Shown here in pieces: positions 33,626 to 42,943 of a stretch of 64,000 nucleotides of DNA (positions are counted from its first letter, which is position 1; the number at the start of each line of letters is the position of its first letter). The position numbers and the translations under genes are program-made. Location: assembly GCA_003246625.1 (NCBI GenBank), contig QJZR01000012.1:310001-374000 (forward strand), written 5' to 3'. The notes beneath the pieces are model-generated. The model was not told the DNA's origin. It did no database searches and saw only the letters and a program-made list of their open reading frames with translations. Origin of the DNA: Alphaproteobacteria bacterium. GTDB taxonomy: Bacteria > Pseudomonadota > Alphaproteobacteria > Rhodospirillales > Rhodospirillaceae.

Positions 33626-34257
33626 ACGACGGACTTTCCATCGTCTTCCTGATCTACGACGGGCTGACCCCCCTCGACTTCGTCGGGCCGTTCGAGGTTC
33701 TCTCCCGCCTGCCCGGCGCGCGCACCACCGTCGCCGCGCCGCGCCGGGGCGAGGTTTCCGTCGCCGGCGGCAAGCTCACGCTTGTCGCCGACGCCGCCAT
33801 CTCCAACATCAACGCCGCCGACGTCCTGGTGGTGCCGGGCGGCCCCGGCGCCCGGACCCTGATGCACGACGCGGCCGTCACCGCCTGGACGCGCGACATC
33901 GCCGCGAAGGCCCGCTTCGTCGCCTCGATCTGTACCGGCAGCCTGATTCTGGGCGGCGCCGGGCTGCTGAAGGGTGAAGACGCCACCACCCACTGGGCGG
34001 CGAAACCCCTACTCGAACAGTGGGGGGCCAAGCCGGTGGACGCACGCATCGTCGAACGCGGCAACGTGTTCACCGCCGCCGGGGTTTCCGCGGGCATCGA
34101 CATGGCTCTGCTGCTGGCCGCCCGTATCGCCGGGGACGACGTCGCCAAGGCGATTCAATTGCGCATCGAATACGACCCGCAGCCCCCTTTCGACTGCGGC
34201 TCTCCGGCCAAGGCGGGAACAGAGATCATGCGCCTTGCCCGCGACCTGACCGGCTGA
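33622..34257 (+). CDS. DJ-1/PfpI family protein
   Basis: The 211-residue protein has the DJ-1 superfamily fold: Glu25 in VGPFEVLS and the nucleophile Cys104 in VASICTGSLILGGAGLLKG. The pattern is close to isonitrile hydratases and glyoxalase-type members; the exact substrate is not known. It is translationally coupled to trcR (ATGA). Confidence 0.85.
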   Translation: MNDGLSIVFLIYDGLTPLDFVGPFEVLSRLPGARTTVAAPRRGEVSVAGGKLTLVADAAISNINAADVLVVPGGPGARTLMHDAAVTAWTRDIAAKARFVASICTGSLILGGAGLLKGEDATTHWAAKPLLEQWGAKPVDARIVERGNVFTAAGVSAGIDMALLLAARIAGDDVAKAIQLRIEYDPQPPFDCGSPAKAGTEIMRLARDLTG

Positions 34258-34340
34258 CAATCAAACGGCGCGCCCCGGGCAGGGCGCGCCGAAAGATTCA
34301 AAGACTGGGCAAAGAAGAACTTGCCAAATTCGCTGCGGCA

Positions 34341-34508
34341 CTATACCCGAACCGCGCGTTCCAGTTCATCCTTCACCAAAAGTTTCTGTTTTTTCAGATT
34401 CGTGATCGCATCATCGTCAGGACAAGGCCGAATTTCTTCTTCGTGAATTGCGGCGTCAAGCGCGCTATGCTTCTGTTTCAACGCTTCGAGATGCGCATCA
34501 ATGCTCAT
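34341..34508 (-). CDS. YdcH/DUF465 family small protein
   Basis: The 55-residue helical protein (HLEALKQKHSALDAAIHEEE, NLKKQKLLVKDELERAV) matches DUF465, also called YdcH. ATG 34508 follows GGAGGTTGCCC. A second member of the family lies at 36477-36680. Confidence 0.82.
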   Translation of the reverse strand: MSIDAHLEALKQKHSALDAAIHEEEIRPCPDDDAITNLKKQKLLVKDELERAVRV

Positions 34509-34649
34509 GGGCAACCTCCGTATACGCACTTCCATTGACCTTATTTTAGTGTAAGACTTCCCAACCGGTTTCTCCAGATGGGATGCGGCAAAAACCGAAA
34601 ATTCCGGCCTTGACAGCCGCAGAAATCCGCCATTTCAGAGGGTCAGCGC

Positions 34650-35231
34650 ATGTCTTCCGCGATCATCGTCGGCATTTCCGGCGCCTCCGGCACCATCTAC
34701 GGCATCCGCCTGCTGGAAGCGTTGCGCGACCTCGGCGTCGAACGGCATCTGGTGATGACCGAGGCCGCCGAGATCACCCTGGCGCACGAAACCGACCTCA
34801 AGGTGCGCGACGTGCACGCCCTGGCCTCCGCCGTTTATCGTCCGGCGGACATCGCCGCGCCGATCTCCAGCGGCTCCTTCCCCACCCTGGGGATGATCGT
34901 CGCGCCGTGTTCGGTGGGAACCCTGTCGGAAATCGCCATGGGCGGGGCGCGCGGCCTGCTGACCCGCGCCGCCGACGTAACCCTTAAGGAACGCCGCCGC
35001 CTGGTCCTGATGGTGCGGGAAACCCCCTTGCACCTGGGCCACATCCGCGCGATGGCGGCGGCCACCGAAATCGGCGCCATCGTCGCGCCGCCGATGCCGG
35101 CGTTCTACACCCGCCCGCAAAGCCTGGACGAGATGATCGACCACGGCGTCGGCCGGGTGCTCGACCTGTTCGGCCTGGATACCGGAAGAATCCGGCGCTG
35201 GGGCCGCGACGTCGGCCCCAACGCCGGATAA
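34650..35231 (+). CDS. ubiX: flavin prenyltransferase UbiX
   Basis: The 193-residue enzyme has the UbiX motifs GISGASGTIYGIRLLEAL at residues 8-25 and GMIVAPCSVGTLSEIAMG near 88. It makes prenylated FMN for UbiD-type decarboxylases in ubiquinone synthesis. It ends 4 bp from the convergent pfkA. Confidence 0.93.
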   Translation: MSSAIIVGISGASGTIYGIRLLEALRDLGVERHLVMTEAAEITLAHETDLKVRDVHALASAVYRPADIAAPISSGSFPTLGMIVAPCSVGTLSEIAMGGARGLLTRAADVTLKERRRLVLMVRETPLHLGHIRAMAAATEIGAIVAPPMPAFYTRPQSLDEMIDHGVGRVLDLFGLDTGRIRRWGRDVGPNAG

Positions 35232-35235
35232 CGCC

Positions 35236-36336
35236 TTAAAGTTCGCCGACGTAGGTGCCCAGGCCGCGCGCGGTGTGCACCAGGGGATCGCGCGGGTCCA
35301 ACTGCCGCGCACCGACGGCGACGATGTCGTCGATGTTGACGTCCATCACGCCACGGTCACGCCACGCCACCATGCGACCGAAGCGGCCACGCGCCGCCAG
35401 GTCCACCGCATGCACGCCGAAGGCCGAGGCCAGCACCCGGTCGGAGGCCGAAGGGGTGCCGCCGCGCTGCACGTGGCCAAGCACGGTGACGCGGGTTTCC
35501 GCCTCCATCAGAGACGACAGGGCCTCGCTCAAATAGTGGCCGATGCCGCCATAACGGCGCTGGCCGTCGGCCATCTTCATGGTGGCGGAGTTGCCGTCCT
35601 CCATGGCGACGCCCTCGGCCACCACGACCAGGGCGTGACGGCGGCCCTCTTCCTCGTGCACCTGCTTCAGCTTGGCGGCCACCGCGTCGAGGGTATAGGG
35701 GATCTCGGGAATCAGGATGACGTCGGCACCGCCCGCGATGCCCGAATGCAGCGCGATGTGACCGGCGTCGCGGCCCATCATCTCGCAGATCATCACCCGG
35801 TGGTGGCTGGCGGCGGTGGGCTGCAGGTGGTCCAGCGCGTCGACGCAGACCCGCACCGCGCTGTTGAAGCCGACCGCCGATTCGGTGAACGGCACGTCGT
35901 TGTCGATGGTTTTCGGAATCGCGATCATCGGGATGTCGCCCTGACGGCACAGCCGCCGCAGGATGCCCAGGCTGCCGTCGCCGCCGATCACCAGCAGGGC
36001 GTCGAGGTTCAACTCCTTGACCCCGTCGATGAAGTCCTGGGAACGGTCCTTCGAGGTGCCGTCCGGCATCGGATAGGCGAAGGGGTCGCCCTTATTGGTG
36101 GTTCCCAGCATGGTGCCGCCCATGCGCAAAACCGTCCCCGAACAGGCGTTGAGATCCAGCTTCTGATATTGCAGCGGGCGGCACATCAGGCCCAGGCTGC
36201 CGTCGGTGATGCCGAACACTTCCATGCCATAGGCCCTGACCGCCCGCGCGACGACGGCGCGGATCACCGCGTTCAGACCGGCGCAATCGCCACCGCTGGT
36301 CATGACTCCGATACGCTTCACGACTGATTTCGGCAT
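35236..36336 (-). CDS. pfkA: 6-phosphofructokinase, PPi-family-like with an ATP-type residue
   Basis: The 366-residue enzyme phosphorylates fructose 6-phosphate. The N-terminal VMTSGGDCAGLNAVIRA and PKTIDND (141-147, catalytic Asp145/Asp147) are clear. GGDG at 118-121 has the Gly that favours ATP, whereas PKTIDND has the Lys of the PPi-linked clade. That combination marks the group III-type enzymes, so the phosphate donor cannot be named for certain. ATG 36336 follows GAGAGGAAAGC. The HHRVMICEMMGRDAGHIAL motif further supports the clade. Confidence 0.9.
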   Translation of the reverse strand: MPKSVVKRIGVMTSGGDCAGLNAVIRAVVARAVRAYGMEVFGITDGSLGLMCRPLQYQKLDLNACSGTVLRMGGTMLGTTNKGDPFAYPMPDGTSKDRSQDFIDGVKELNLDALLVIGGDGSLGILRRLCRQGDIPMIAIPKTIDNDVPFTESAVGFNSAVRVCVDALDHLQPTAASHHRVMICEMMGRDAGHIALHSGIAGGADVILIPEIPYTLDAVAAKLKQVHEEEGRRHALVVVAEGVAMEDGNSATMKMADGQRRYGGIGHYLSEALSSLMEAETRVTVLGHVQRGGTPSASDRVLASAFGVHAVDLAARGRFGRMVAWRDRGVMDVNIDDIVAVGARQLDPRDPLVHTARGLGTYVGEL

Positions 36337-36476
36337 CTGCTTTCCTCTCGGCTCAAAAAATGGCTGTGGCCCGCGGGGTTCCGGGGATTTCACGCAATGC
36401 CCGCGCGGCGGCGTACCCCCCGGCCGAAAAATCTGTTACGCTGTGCATCTTAGATCATTTTGCCGATTTGGGGACG

Positions 36477-36680
36477 ATGAACCTTTCGGATGACGATATC
36501 CACCGCCGCCTGGAAGCGTTGCGCCTGGAGCACCGCGACCTGGACGACGTAATCGTGCGCATCGATGCCGAAACCGTGGCCAACCAGTTGCAGGTCCAGC
36601 GCCTGAAAAAGCGCAAGCTGGTCCTCAAGGACGAAATCGTCCGGCTGGAAGCCCAGTTGTACCCGGACATCATCGCGTAG
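36477..36680 (+). CDS. YdcH/DUF465 family small protein
   Basis: The 67-residue protein has the same layout as the gene at 34341-34508: RRLEALRLEHRDLDDVIVRI, then LKKRKLVLKDEIVRLEAQL. GGGGAC lies upstream of ATG 36477. The role is not known. It lies between pfkA and purE. Confidence 0.82.
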   Translation: MNLSDDDIHRRLEALRLEHRDLDDVIVRIDAETVANQLQVQRLKKRKLVLKDEIVRLEAQLYPDIIA

Positions 36681-36845
36681 ATTTCGCCGAAGCGGCCCAG
36701 ATGACCCGTGCGGGGGCGCGGCGGGGCGCCGTCCGTGCTGGTGCGCGTTGCCCGCGGCAACAGGACTGTTCCGCCGGAAACCGATATGCACTACACTCCG
36801 CCCTCCCGCCGCGAGCGGACACCACAGACGCAGGAAAACGAACCC

Positions 36846-37343
36846 ATGTCCTCCCCTCTGGTCGGCATCATCATGGGCAGCCAGTCCGATTGGGACACCA
36901 TGCGCCACGCGGCCGAGACCCTGGGCGCGCTGTCGATCCCCTTCGAGACCCGCATCGTCTCCGCCCACCGCACCCCGGACCGCATGGCCGACTATGCGAA
37001 GACCGCGCGCGAACGCGGCCTCAAGGTGATCATCGCCGGAGCGGGCGGCGCCGCCCACCTGCCGGGAATGACCGCCGCGATGACCTCGCTGCCGGTTCTC
37101 GGCGTGCCGGTGCAAAGCCACGCCCTGTCCGGCATGGACAGCCTGCTGTCGATCGTGCAGATGCCGGGCGGCATCCCGGTCGGCACCCTGGCCATCGGCA
37201 AGGCGGGGGCGATCAACGCCGCCCTGCTGGCCGCCTCCATCATCGGCCTGTCCGATCCGGCAACGACCAAGGCGCTGGACGCCTGGCGCGCCCGCCAGAC
37301 CGAGGCGGTGGCGCCCGCGCCGGTCGACCCGATCTCCTGCTGA
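36846..37343 (+). CDS. purE: N5-carboxyaminoimidazole ribonucleotide mutase PurE
   Basis: The 165-residue enzyme has [20 protein letters not shown] at the N-terminus and SAHRTPDRM near residue 40 (active-site His). The GGAAHLPGM and [15 protein letters not shown] motifs follow. It is class I and works with PurK in purine synthesis; purK follows 13 bp downstream. Confidence 0.95.
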   Translation: MSSPLVGIIMGSQSDWDTMRHAAETLGALSIPFETRIVSAHRTPDRMADYAKTARERGLKVIIAGAGGAAHLPGMTAAMTSLPVLGVPVQSHALSGMDSLLSIVQMPGGIPVGTLAIGKAGAINAALLAASIIGLSDPATTKALDAWRARQTEAVAPAPVDPISC

Positions 37344-37356
37344 AGCGTACGGCATC

Positions 37357-38460
37357 ATGAGCAAGCCTTTCTCCCCGGCCATCGCGCCGGGTTCGACCAT
37401 CGGCATCCTGGGCGGCGGCCAATTGGGCCGGATGACCGCCATCGCCGCGGCGCGACTGGGCTATCGCTGCCACATTTTCTGCCCCGAGCCCGACGCCCCC
37501 GCCTTCGAGGTCGCGGCGGCGCACACCTGCGCCGCCTACGACGACGCGGCGGCGCTGGACGCCTTCGCCAAGTCGGTCGACGCGATCACCTTCGAGTTCG
37601 AGAACATCCCGGCGGCAAGCGCCGCGAAGCTGGCCGAACAGGCGATCGTCCGCCCCTCCTGGTCGGTGCTGGAGACCGCGCAGGACCGGGTGCTGGAAAA
37701 GACCTTCTTCAACCGCATCGGCGCCGCCACCGCCCCCTGGCGCGCAGTGGACAGCCTCGACTCCCTGACTTCGGCGCTCAAGGAACTCGGCACCCCGGCG
37801 ATCCTCAAGACCCGGCGCATGGGCTACGACGGCAAGGGACAGGCGCGCATCGCCTCCCCCGCCGACGCCGCCAAGGCTTGGGACGCGATCGGCCGAGCCC
37901 CCGCCATCCTGGAAGGGTTCGTCAGCTTCTCGCGCGAGGTTTCGGTGATCGTCGCCCGTTCGCCGCGCGGCGAGGTCAACACCTTCGACGTGGTCGAGAA
38001 CGTTCACGTCAACCACATCCTGGACACCACCCGCGCCCCCGCGCAGATTTCGGCGGAACAGGCGGAACGCGCCACCGCCATCGCGCATCACGCGGCGGTC
38101 GCCCTCGACCTGGAGGGGCTGCTGGCGATCGAGATGTTCGTCGACCACGAGGGACGCATCCTGGTCAACGAAATGGCCCCCCGCCCCCACAATTCCGGGC
38201 ACTGGACGATCGACGCCTGCATCACCGACCAGTTCGAACAGTTCGTCCGCGCGGTATGCAACCTGCGCCTGGGCTCGACCGAGCGCCACTGCGACGCCGA
38301 GATGAAGAACCTGCTGGGGCACGACATCGACGGCTGGGCGGACATCCTGTCCGAGCCCAAGGCGAAGCTGCATCTCTACGGAAAAACCGAGGCCCGCGAC
38401 GGGCGGAAAATGGGTCACGTCACCCGCCTTTTTCCGCGCTGGAAAAAGGGCACGAAATAA
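37357..38460 (+). CDS. purK: 5-(carboxyamino)imidazole ribonucleotide synthase PurK
   Basis: The 367-residue ATP-grasp enzyme has the N-terminal GILGGGQLGRMTAIAAARLG, the TRRMGYDGKGQ nucleotide-binding loop and LVNEMAPRPHNSGHWTIDAC. It makes the carbamate that PurE rearranges. It forms an operon with purE. Confidence 0.95.
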   Translation: MSKPFSPAIAPGSTIGILGGGQLGRMTAIAAARLGYRCHIFCPEPDAPAFEVAAAHTCAAYDDAAALDAFAKSVDAITFEFENIPAASAAKLAEQAIVRPSWSVLETAQDRVLEKTFFNRIGAATAPWRAVDSLDSLTSALKELGTPAILKTRRMGYDGKGQARIASPADAAKAWDAIGRAPAILEGFVSFSREVSVIVARSPRGEVNTFDVVENVHVNHILDTTRAPAQISAEQAERATAIAHHAAVALDLEGLLAIEMFVDHEGRILVNEMAPRPHNSGHWTIDACITDQFEQFVRAVCNLRLGSTERHCDAEMKNLLGHDIDGWADILSEPKAKLHLYGKTEARDGRKMGHVTRLFPRWKKGTK

Positions 38461-38540
38461 GGCTATAACTGCCGAGTTCTCAAACCGTCCGAGCCTCCAC
38501 CCGAAAGAGTGGGCCGGATGGCCCAGCCAGGCCGAGGTCA

Positions 38541-39209
38541 GTGGATTTCCTTTTAAACTCCCTGAACATGTCGTTGGAGGAGCTTCTCCAGTCCTGGGGA
38601 TACGTGGCGATCCTCATCGGCACGTTCCTGGAAGGCGAAACCATCGTCATCTTCGCGGGGGTCTTCGCCTCGCAGGGGATGATGTCCCTGCCCCTGGTGT
38701 TCTGCACCGCCTTGTTCGGCACCTTCTTCGGCGACCAAGTGTACTTCACCATCGGCAAGCGCTGGGGCGCGAAGCTGCTCTATTCCCACCCGGCGATGAA
38801 GCGCAAGACGCGGTCGGTGTTCCGCCTGCTCAAAAGGTACGAAACCGGCTTCATCCTGTCCTTCCGCTTCATCTATGGCCTGCGCAACGTCAGCCCCTTC
38901 GTCATCGGCATGAACGGCATCGGCCACCCGCGTTTCGCCGCCTTGAACTTCATCGCCGCCTTCGCCTGGGCGACGATCTTCGCGGGCGGCGGATACCTGC
39001 TGGGGAAGACGCTGGAAAGCTTCATCGGCAAGCTGCACGGGGTGATCCTGCTGGTCATCCTGGGGATCGTAGTCTTCTTCAGCGTGCTCAGCATCGTCAT
39101 CAACCGCCTGCGCGGCAACCGCGATCCCCGTATCCAGCGGCTGAAGCGGATGCAGGCCTTCCGCAAGGAAGCCCGCGAACGCACCGCCGCGCAGACCATG
39201 GAAAAATAA
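38541..39209 (+). CDS. DedA-family membrane protein
   Basis: The 222-residue protein has about five hydrophobic segments and the DedA motifs ILIGTFLEGETIVIFAGVFA, GDQVYFTIGKRWG and the FRFIYGLRNVSPFVIGMNGI loop. DedA proteins move lipids across the membrane and need the proton motive force. GTG 38541 has GAGG upstream; an in-frame ATG at 38568 lacks a ribosome site. Confidence 0.85.
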   Translation: MDFLLNSLNMSLEELLQSWGYVAILIGTFLEGETIVIFAGVFASQGMMSLPLVFCTALFGTFFGDQVYFTIGKRWGAKLLYSHPAMKRKTRSVFRLLKRYETGFILSFRFIYGLRNVSPFVIGMNGIGHPRFAALNFIAAFAWATIFAGGGYLLGKTLESFIGKLHGVILLVILGIVVFFSVLSIVINRLRGNRDPRIQRLKRMQAFRKEARERTAAQTMEK

Positions 39210-39387
39210 GCCGCGCGCGGGCTTTTCCCCGCCGATTAGGCTTCACAACCTCTACCCGATATGATACCAAGTGCGCCCGAACGCCACAGAAGCCCAACCT
39301 AACCGGCGGCTTCGGCGGGAAAGGTTGCATTGGTGAAAACCGGCAGGCAGCGAGCATATCGCGCCGCCCCCAACGGAGGATCGTCAG

Positions 39388-39594
39388 ATAGTTCACGTTC
39401 TCGTTCGCGACAATAACGTCGACCAGGCCCTGAAGGCGCTCAAGAAGAAGATGCAGCGCGAGGGTGTTTTCCGTGAGATGAAGCTGCGCCGGAACTTCGA
39501 AAAGCCGTCCGAGCGCAAGGCCCGCGAGACCGCCGAAGCGGTGCGTCGCGCCCGCAAGCTGGAACGCAAGCGCCTGGAACGCGAAGGCTTCTAG
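39388..39594 (+). CDS. rpsU: 30S ribosomal protein S21 with an ATA start codon
   Basis: Translation gives a complete 68-residue S21 ([20 protein letters not shown], then [17 protein letters not shown], ending KRLEREGF). In frame there is no ATG, GTG or TTG before the conserved core; an in-frame TGA lies upstream. The codon that fits is ATA at 39388, with GGAGGA 7 bases upstream; GTT at 39391 is the only other candidate at the family N-terminus. S21 sits near the 3' end of 16S rRNA and helps initiation. If real, the weak start would place S21 under IF3-type control. Confidence 0.88.
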   Translation: MVHVLVRDNNVDQALKALKKKMQREGVFREMKLRRNFEKPSERKARETAEAVRRARKLERKRLEREGF

Positions 39595-39617
39595 AGCCCG
39601 ACCTTCACCAATGCAAC

Positions 39618-39681
39618 GGCCCGACCGCCTTGGTCGGGCCCGTATTGTTTTGCCGAAAGGCCGCCCTCGGGCGGCTTTTTT
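39618..39681 (+). terminator. tandem terminators after rpsU
   Basis: A 9-bp stem GGCCCGACC/GGTCGGGCC (39618-39640) is followed by GCCGCC/GGCGGC (39660-39675) and six T residues. Two hairpins in series give efficient termination of a strong transcript. Confidence 0.88.
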
Positions 39682-39715
39682 CGTACCCGCCTTCCGCCAC
39701 CACGAAGCGGCCATG

Positions 39716-39747
39716 AAAAAGGGCGGCCCACCGGGGGCCGCCCTTTT
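39716..39747 (-). terminator. terminator of the pnt operon
   Basis: The 9-bp stem GGGCGGCCC/GGGCCGCCC with a short loop lies just beyond the pntB stop. Read on the minus strand it ends in five T residues (AAAAA on the plus strand at 39716-39720). It can also serve the plus strand. Confidence 0.85.
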
Positions 39748-39769
39748 CGGCGCGGAAAAGCGTCCGGCC

Positions 39770-41167
39770 TCAGCCGAGGGCCTGGACGATCTCTTCCGTC
39801 ATCTTCTTGGCGTCGCCGAACAGCATCATGGTGTTGTCGGCGAAGAACAGCGGGTTCTCGACGCCCGCGTAGCCCGACGCCATCGACCGCTTGACGAACA
39901 ACACCGTCTTAGCCTTGTCGACCTCAAGGATCGGCATGCCGAAGATCGGGCTGGAGGAATCGGTCTTCGCCGCCGGGTTGGTGACGTCGTTGGCGCCGAT
40001 CACGTAGACCACGTCGGCGGTGGAGAATTCGTGGTTGATCTCCTCCAACTCGAAGACCTCGTCGTAGGGGACGTTGGCCTCGGCCAGCAGCACGTTCATA
40101 TGGCCGGGCATGCGGCCCGCCACCGGATGAATGGCATAGCTGACGGTCACCCCTTCCTTCTTCAAGGTGTCGGCCATCTCGCGCAGGGCGTGCTGCGCCT
40201 GCGCCACCGCCATGCCGTAGCCGGGAACGATGATCACCTTCGAGGCGTTCTTCATGATGAAGGCGGCATCGTCGGCGGAGCCAGCCTTCACCGAACGGTC
40301 GCCCGCGACGGCACCGCCGCCGGCGGCGGCGTCATCGGCGCCGAAGCCGCCCAGGATGACGTTGAAGAACGAGCGGTTCATCCCCTTGCACATGATGTAG
40401 GAGAGAATCGCGCCCGACGCGCCGACCAGCGCGCCGGTAATGATCAACAGGCTGTTCGCCAGGGTGAAGCCGATGCCGCAGGCCGCCCAACCCGAGTACG
40501 AGTTGAGCATCGAGATCACCACCGGCATGTCGGCGCCGCCGATCGGGATGATCAAGAGGAAGCCGAGGGCGAAGGACAGCGCCATCAGCAGGAAGAACAG
40601 CGGCGCGCTTTCGCTAAGGGCGAAGGCGGCGATCAACAGCACCAGCAGGATGCCCAGGGCCAGGTTCAGCAGGTGCTGCCCGGGGAAGGAGACCGGCTTG
40701 CCGGAGATCAGGCCCTGCAACTTGGCGAAGGCGATCACCGAACCGGAGAAGGTAATCGCGCCGACCGCGGTGCCGAGCGACATTTCCACCAGGGACCCGG
40801 TGTGGATGTGTCCGGCGGCACCGATGCCATAGGATTCCGGCGCCAGGAAGGCGGCGGTGGCGACGAACACCGCGGCCAGGCCGACCAGGCTGTGGAAGGC
40901 CGCCACCAACTGCGGCAGGGCGGTCATCTGGATCTTCTTCGCGATCACCGCGCCCGCGGCGCCGCCGATGGCGATGCCGAGGACGATCCAGATGTAGTTG
41001 ACCACCACCGGCGAGGCCAGGGTGGTGAGAATGGCGATCGCCATGCCGGCGATGGCGAAGATGTTGCCCGTGCGCGCCGATTCCGGCGAGGACAGCCCCT
41101 TCAGCGCCATGATGAAACAGATGCCCGCGACGATGTAGGCGAGCATGGTCAGGCTTTCAGCATGCAT
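39770..41167 (-). CDS. pntB: NAD(P) transhydrogenase beta subunit PntB
   Basis: The 465-residue subunit has about nine TM helices, then the NADP-binding domain III ([48 protein letters not shown]). It is part of the proton-pumping transhydrogenase that makes NADPH from NADH. It ends the three-gene operon and is followed by a terminator. Confidence 0.95.
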   Translation of the reverse strand: MHAESLTMLAYIVAGICFIMALKGLSSPESARTGNIFAIAGMAIAILTTLASPVVVNYIWIVLGIAIGGAAGAVIAKKIQMTALPQLVAAFHSLVGLAAVFVATAAFLAPESYGIGAAGHIHTGSLVEMSLGTAVGAITFSGSVIAFAKLQGLISGKPVSFPGQHLLNLALGILLVLLIAAFALSESAPLFFLLMALSFALGFLLIIPIGGADMPVVISMLNSYSGWAACGIGFTLANSLLIITGALVGASGAILSYIMCKGMNRSFFNVILGGFGADDAAAGGGAVAGDRSVKAGSADDAAFIMKNASKVIIVPGYGMAVAQAQHALREMADTLKKEGVTVSYAIHPVAGRMPGHMNVLLAEANVPYDEVFELEEINHEFSTADVVYVIGANDVTNPAAKTDSSSPIFGMPILEVDKAKTVLFVKRSMASGYAGVENPLFFADNTMMLFGDAKKMTEEIVQALG

Positions 41168-41179
41168 GATCGTGCTCCC

Positions 41180-41590
41180 TTACTTCGTCTTTTTCTTGAA
41201 CATCGCCAGCATCCTCTGGGTGACGATGAAGCCGCCGAAGATGTTGACCGAGGCGAGGATCACCGCGAAGAAACCCATCAGCTGCGAGGCCGAGAATTTC
41301 GACGGCCCGGCGGCGATGAGGGCGCCGACGATGATCACCGAGGAAATCGCGTTGGTCACCGCCATCAGCGGCGAATGCAGGGCGGGGGTCACCCGCCAGA
41401 CGACGAAATAGCCGACGAAGATCGCCAGCACGAAAACCGTGAACAGGTACCAGAACGGCCCCACGCCCTCGGCCGCCGGAGCGGCCCCCGAGGTCGCCGC
41501 CTGTTCCGCCAGAAGGCGCGCGCCCGCGGCCATCTGGTTGGCGAGATCGGCCAGGCGTCCGGCCTGTTCCGCAACGATATCCGCAGCCAT
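41180..41590 (-). CDS. pntAB: NAD(P) transhydrogenase subunit alpha-2 (PntAB)
   Basis: The 136-residue protein is the small membrane part of the alpha chain, as found in Rhodospirillum-type enzymes. It has three or four TM segments, with the [20 protein letters not shown] motif. The start at 41590 overlaps the last base of pntAA (TGATG). The N-terminal extension rich in Ala is typical. Confidence 0.93.
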   Translation of the reverse strand: MAADIVAEQAGRLADLANQMAAGARLLAEQAATSGAAPAAEGVGPFWYLFTVFVLAIFVGYFVVWRVTPALHSPLMAVTNAISSVIIVGALIAAGPSKFSASQLMGFFAVILASVNIFGGFIVTQRMLAMFKKKTK

Positions 41591-42747
41591 CACTTCCCTC
41601 CTTCCGCGGCGAGAACCGGGTGCACCAGCTTGCCGTCGCGGCAAACCAGGGTGCCCTGGACCAGTTCGTCCGTCAGGTTCGGCTTCAAGGTCTTGGTATC
41701 CTTGTCGACCATCGTCGACACGAAATTCCAGATGTTCTTGGCATAGAGCATCGAGGCGTCGGAGGCGATGCGCCCCGGCACGTTGGCGTGCCCCATCAGG
41801 GTGACGCCGTGTTTCGTCACCACCTTGCCGTATTCCGACAGCGGGCAGTTGCCGCCCATCTCGACCGCCAGGTCGACGATCACCGAACCCGGCTTCATCG
41901 ACTTCACCATCTCCTCGGTGACCAGAACCGGGGCGGGGCGGCCGGGGATCAGGGCGGTACAGATGATGATGTCGGCCTTGGCCGCCTGCTCGGCGGTGGC
42001 CTGGGCCTGCTTCTTCTTGTATTCGTCGCCCATTTCCTTGGCGTAACCGCCGGAGGTTTCGGCGTTCTTCATCGCCTCCTCGTCGACGACGACGAACTTG
42101 CCGCCGAGGGATTCCACCTGCTCCTTGGCGGCGGCGCGCACGTCGAAGGCATAGACCACGGCGCCCAGGCGCTTCGCGGTGGCGATCGCCTGCAAGCCGG
42201 CGACGCCGGCGCCCATCACCAGGACGCGGGCGGGAGGCACGGTGCCCGCGGCGGTCATCATCATCGGCAGCGCCCGGTTGAACTCGGCCGCCGCGTCGAT
42301 CACCGCCTTATAGCCCGCCAGATTGGATTGCGAGGACAGCACGTCCATGCTTTGCGCGCGGGAAATTCGCGGCATCAGCTCCATGGCGAAGGCGTCGACC
42401 CCCGCCGCCGCCAGCTTCTCCACGTACGGCTTGCTGGTCAGCGCCTGGATGATCGAGAACAGGACGGTGCCCTTTTTCATCTGGGCGATTTCGTCGGTGC
42501 CGTCCTCGGCGGACATCGGCCGCTGCACCTTGAACACCAGGTCGGCGTCCTTGTAGAGCGCCGCCGGGGTCTTGGCGATGGTGGCGCCCGCCGCGACATA
42601 GGCCTCGTCGGTGAAGCTGGACGCCAGACCGGCATCCTTTTCGATCACCACCTCGCACCCCAGGCCGACGAATTTCTTCACCGTGTCCGGCGAAGCCGCG
42701 ACGCGGGTTTCGAAGTCCCGCCGCTCCTTCGGTATTGCAATCTTCAT
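41590..42747 (-). CDS. pntAA: NAD(P) transhydrogenase subunit alpha-1 (PntAA)
   Basis: The 385-residue soluble subunit binds NAD(H). It begins [20 protein letters not shown] and shows [20 protein letters not shown], then a dinucleotide site [21 protein letters not shown] and [15 protein letters not shown]. It has no membrane segment, which confirms the split alpha subunit. It is the first gene of the operon. Confidence 0.95.
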   Translation of the reverse strand: MKIAIPKERRDFETRVAASPDTVKKFVGLGCEVVIEKDAGLASSFTDEAYVAAGATIAKTPAALYKDADLVFKVQRPMSAEDGTDEIAQMKKGTVLFSIIQALTSKPYVEKLAAAGVDAFAMELMPRISRAQSMDVLSSQSNLAGYKAVIDAAAEFNRALPMMMTAAGTVPPARVLVMGAGVAGLQAIATAKRLGAVVYAFDVRAAAKEQVESLGGKFVVVDEEAMKNAETSGGYAKEMGDEYKKKQAQATAEQAAKADIIICTALIPGRPAPVLVTEEMVKSMKPGSVIVDLAVEMGGNCPLSEYGKVVTKHGVTLMGHANVPGRIASDASMLYAKNIWNFVSTMVDKDTKTLKPNLTDELVQGTLVCRDGKLVHPVLAAEGGK

Positions 42748-42943
42748 CAGGCATGCCTCCCTAGGCGATTATTCTCACGCTGACGCGAACCGCGCAAAGC
42801 CAGTGCCACGGCGGCCCGACTCGGCCAACGAATTGGAGCCCATTCTTCCTACCAACGCCGCCCCGGCAAGGCAAGGTCCGAAGCGAGAAATACCCAACGG
42901 AACCAACGGTTCCCCCGGCACGGGAGCCCCCGCGCGAGGGTCT

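Noticed and set aside
39611-41746. 711-codon frame opposite pntB
   Set aside because: Charged low-complexity product antisense to a certain gene.
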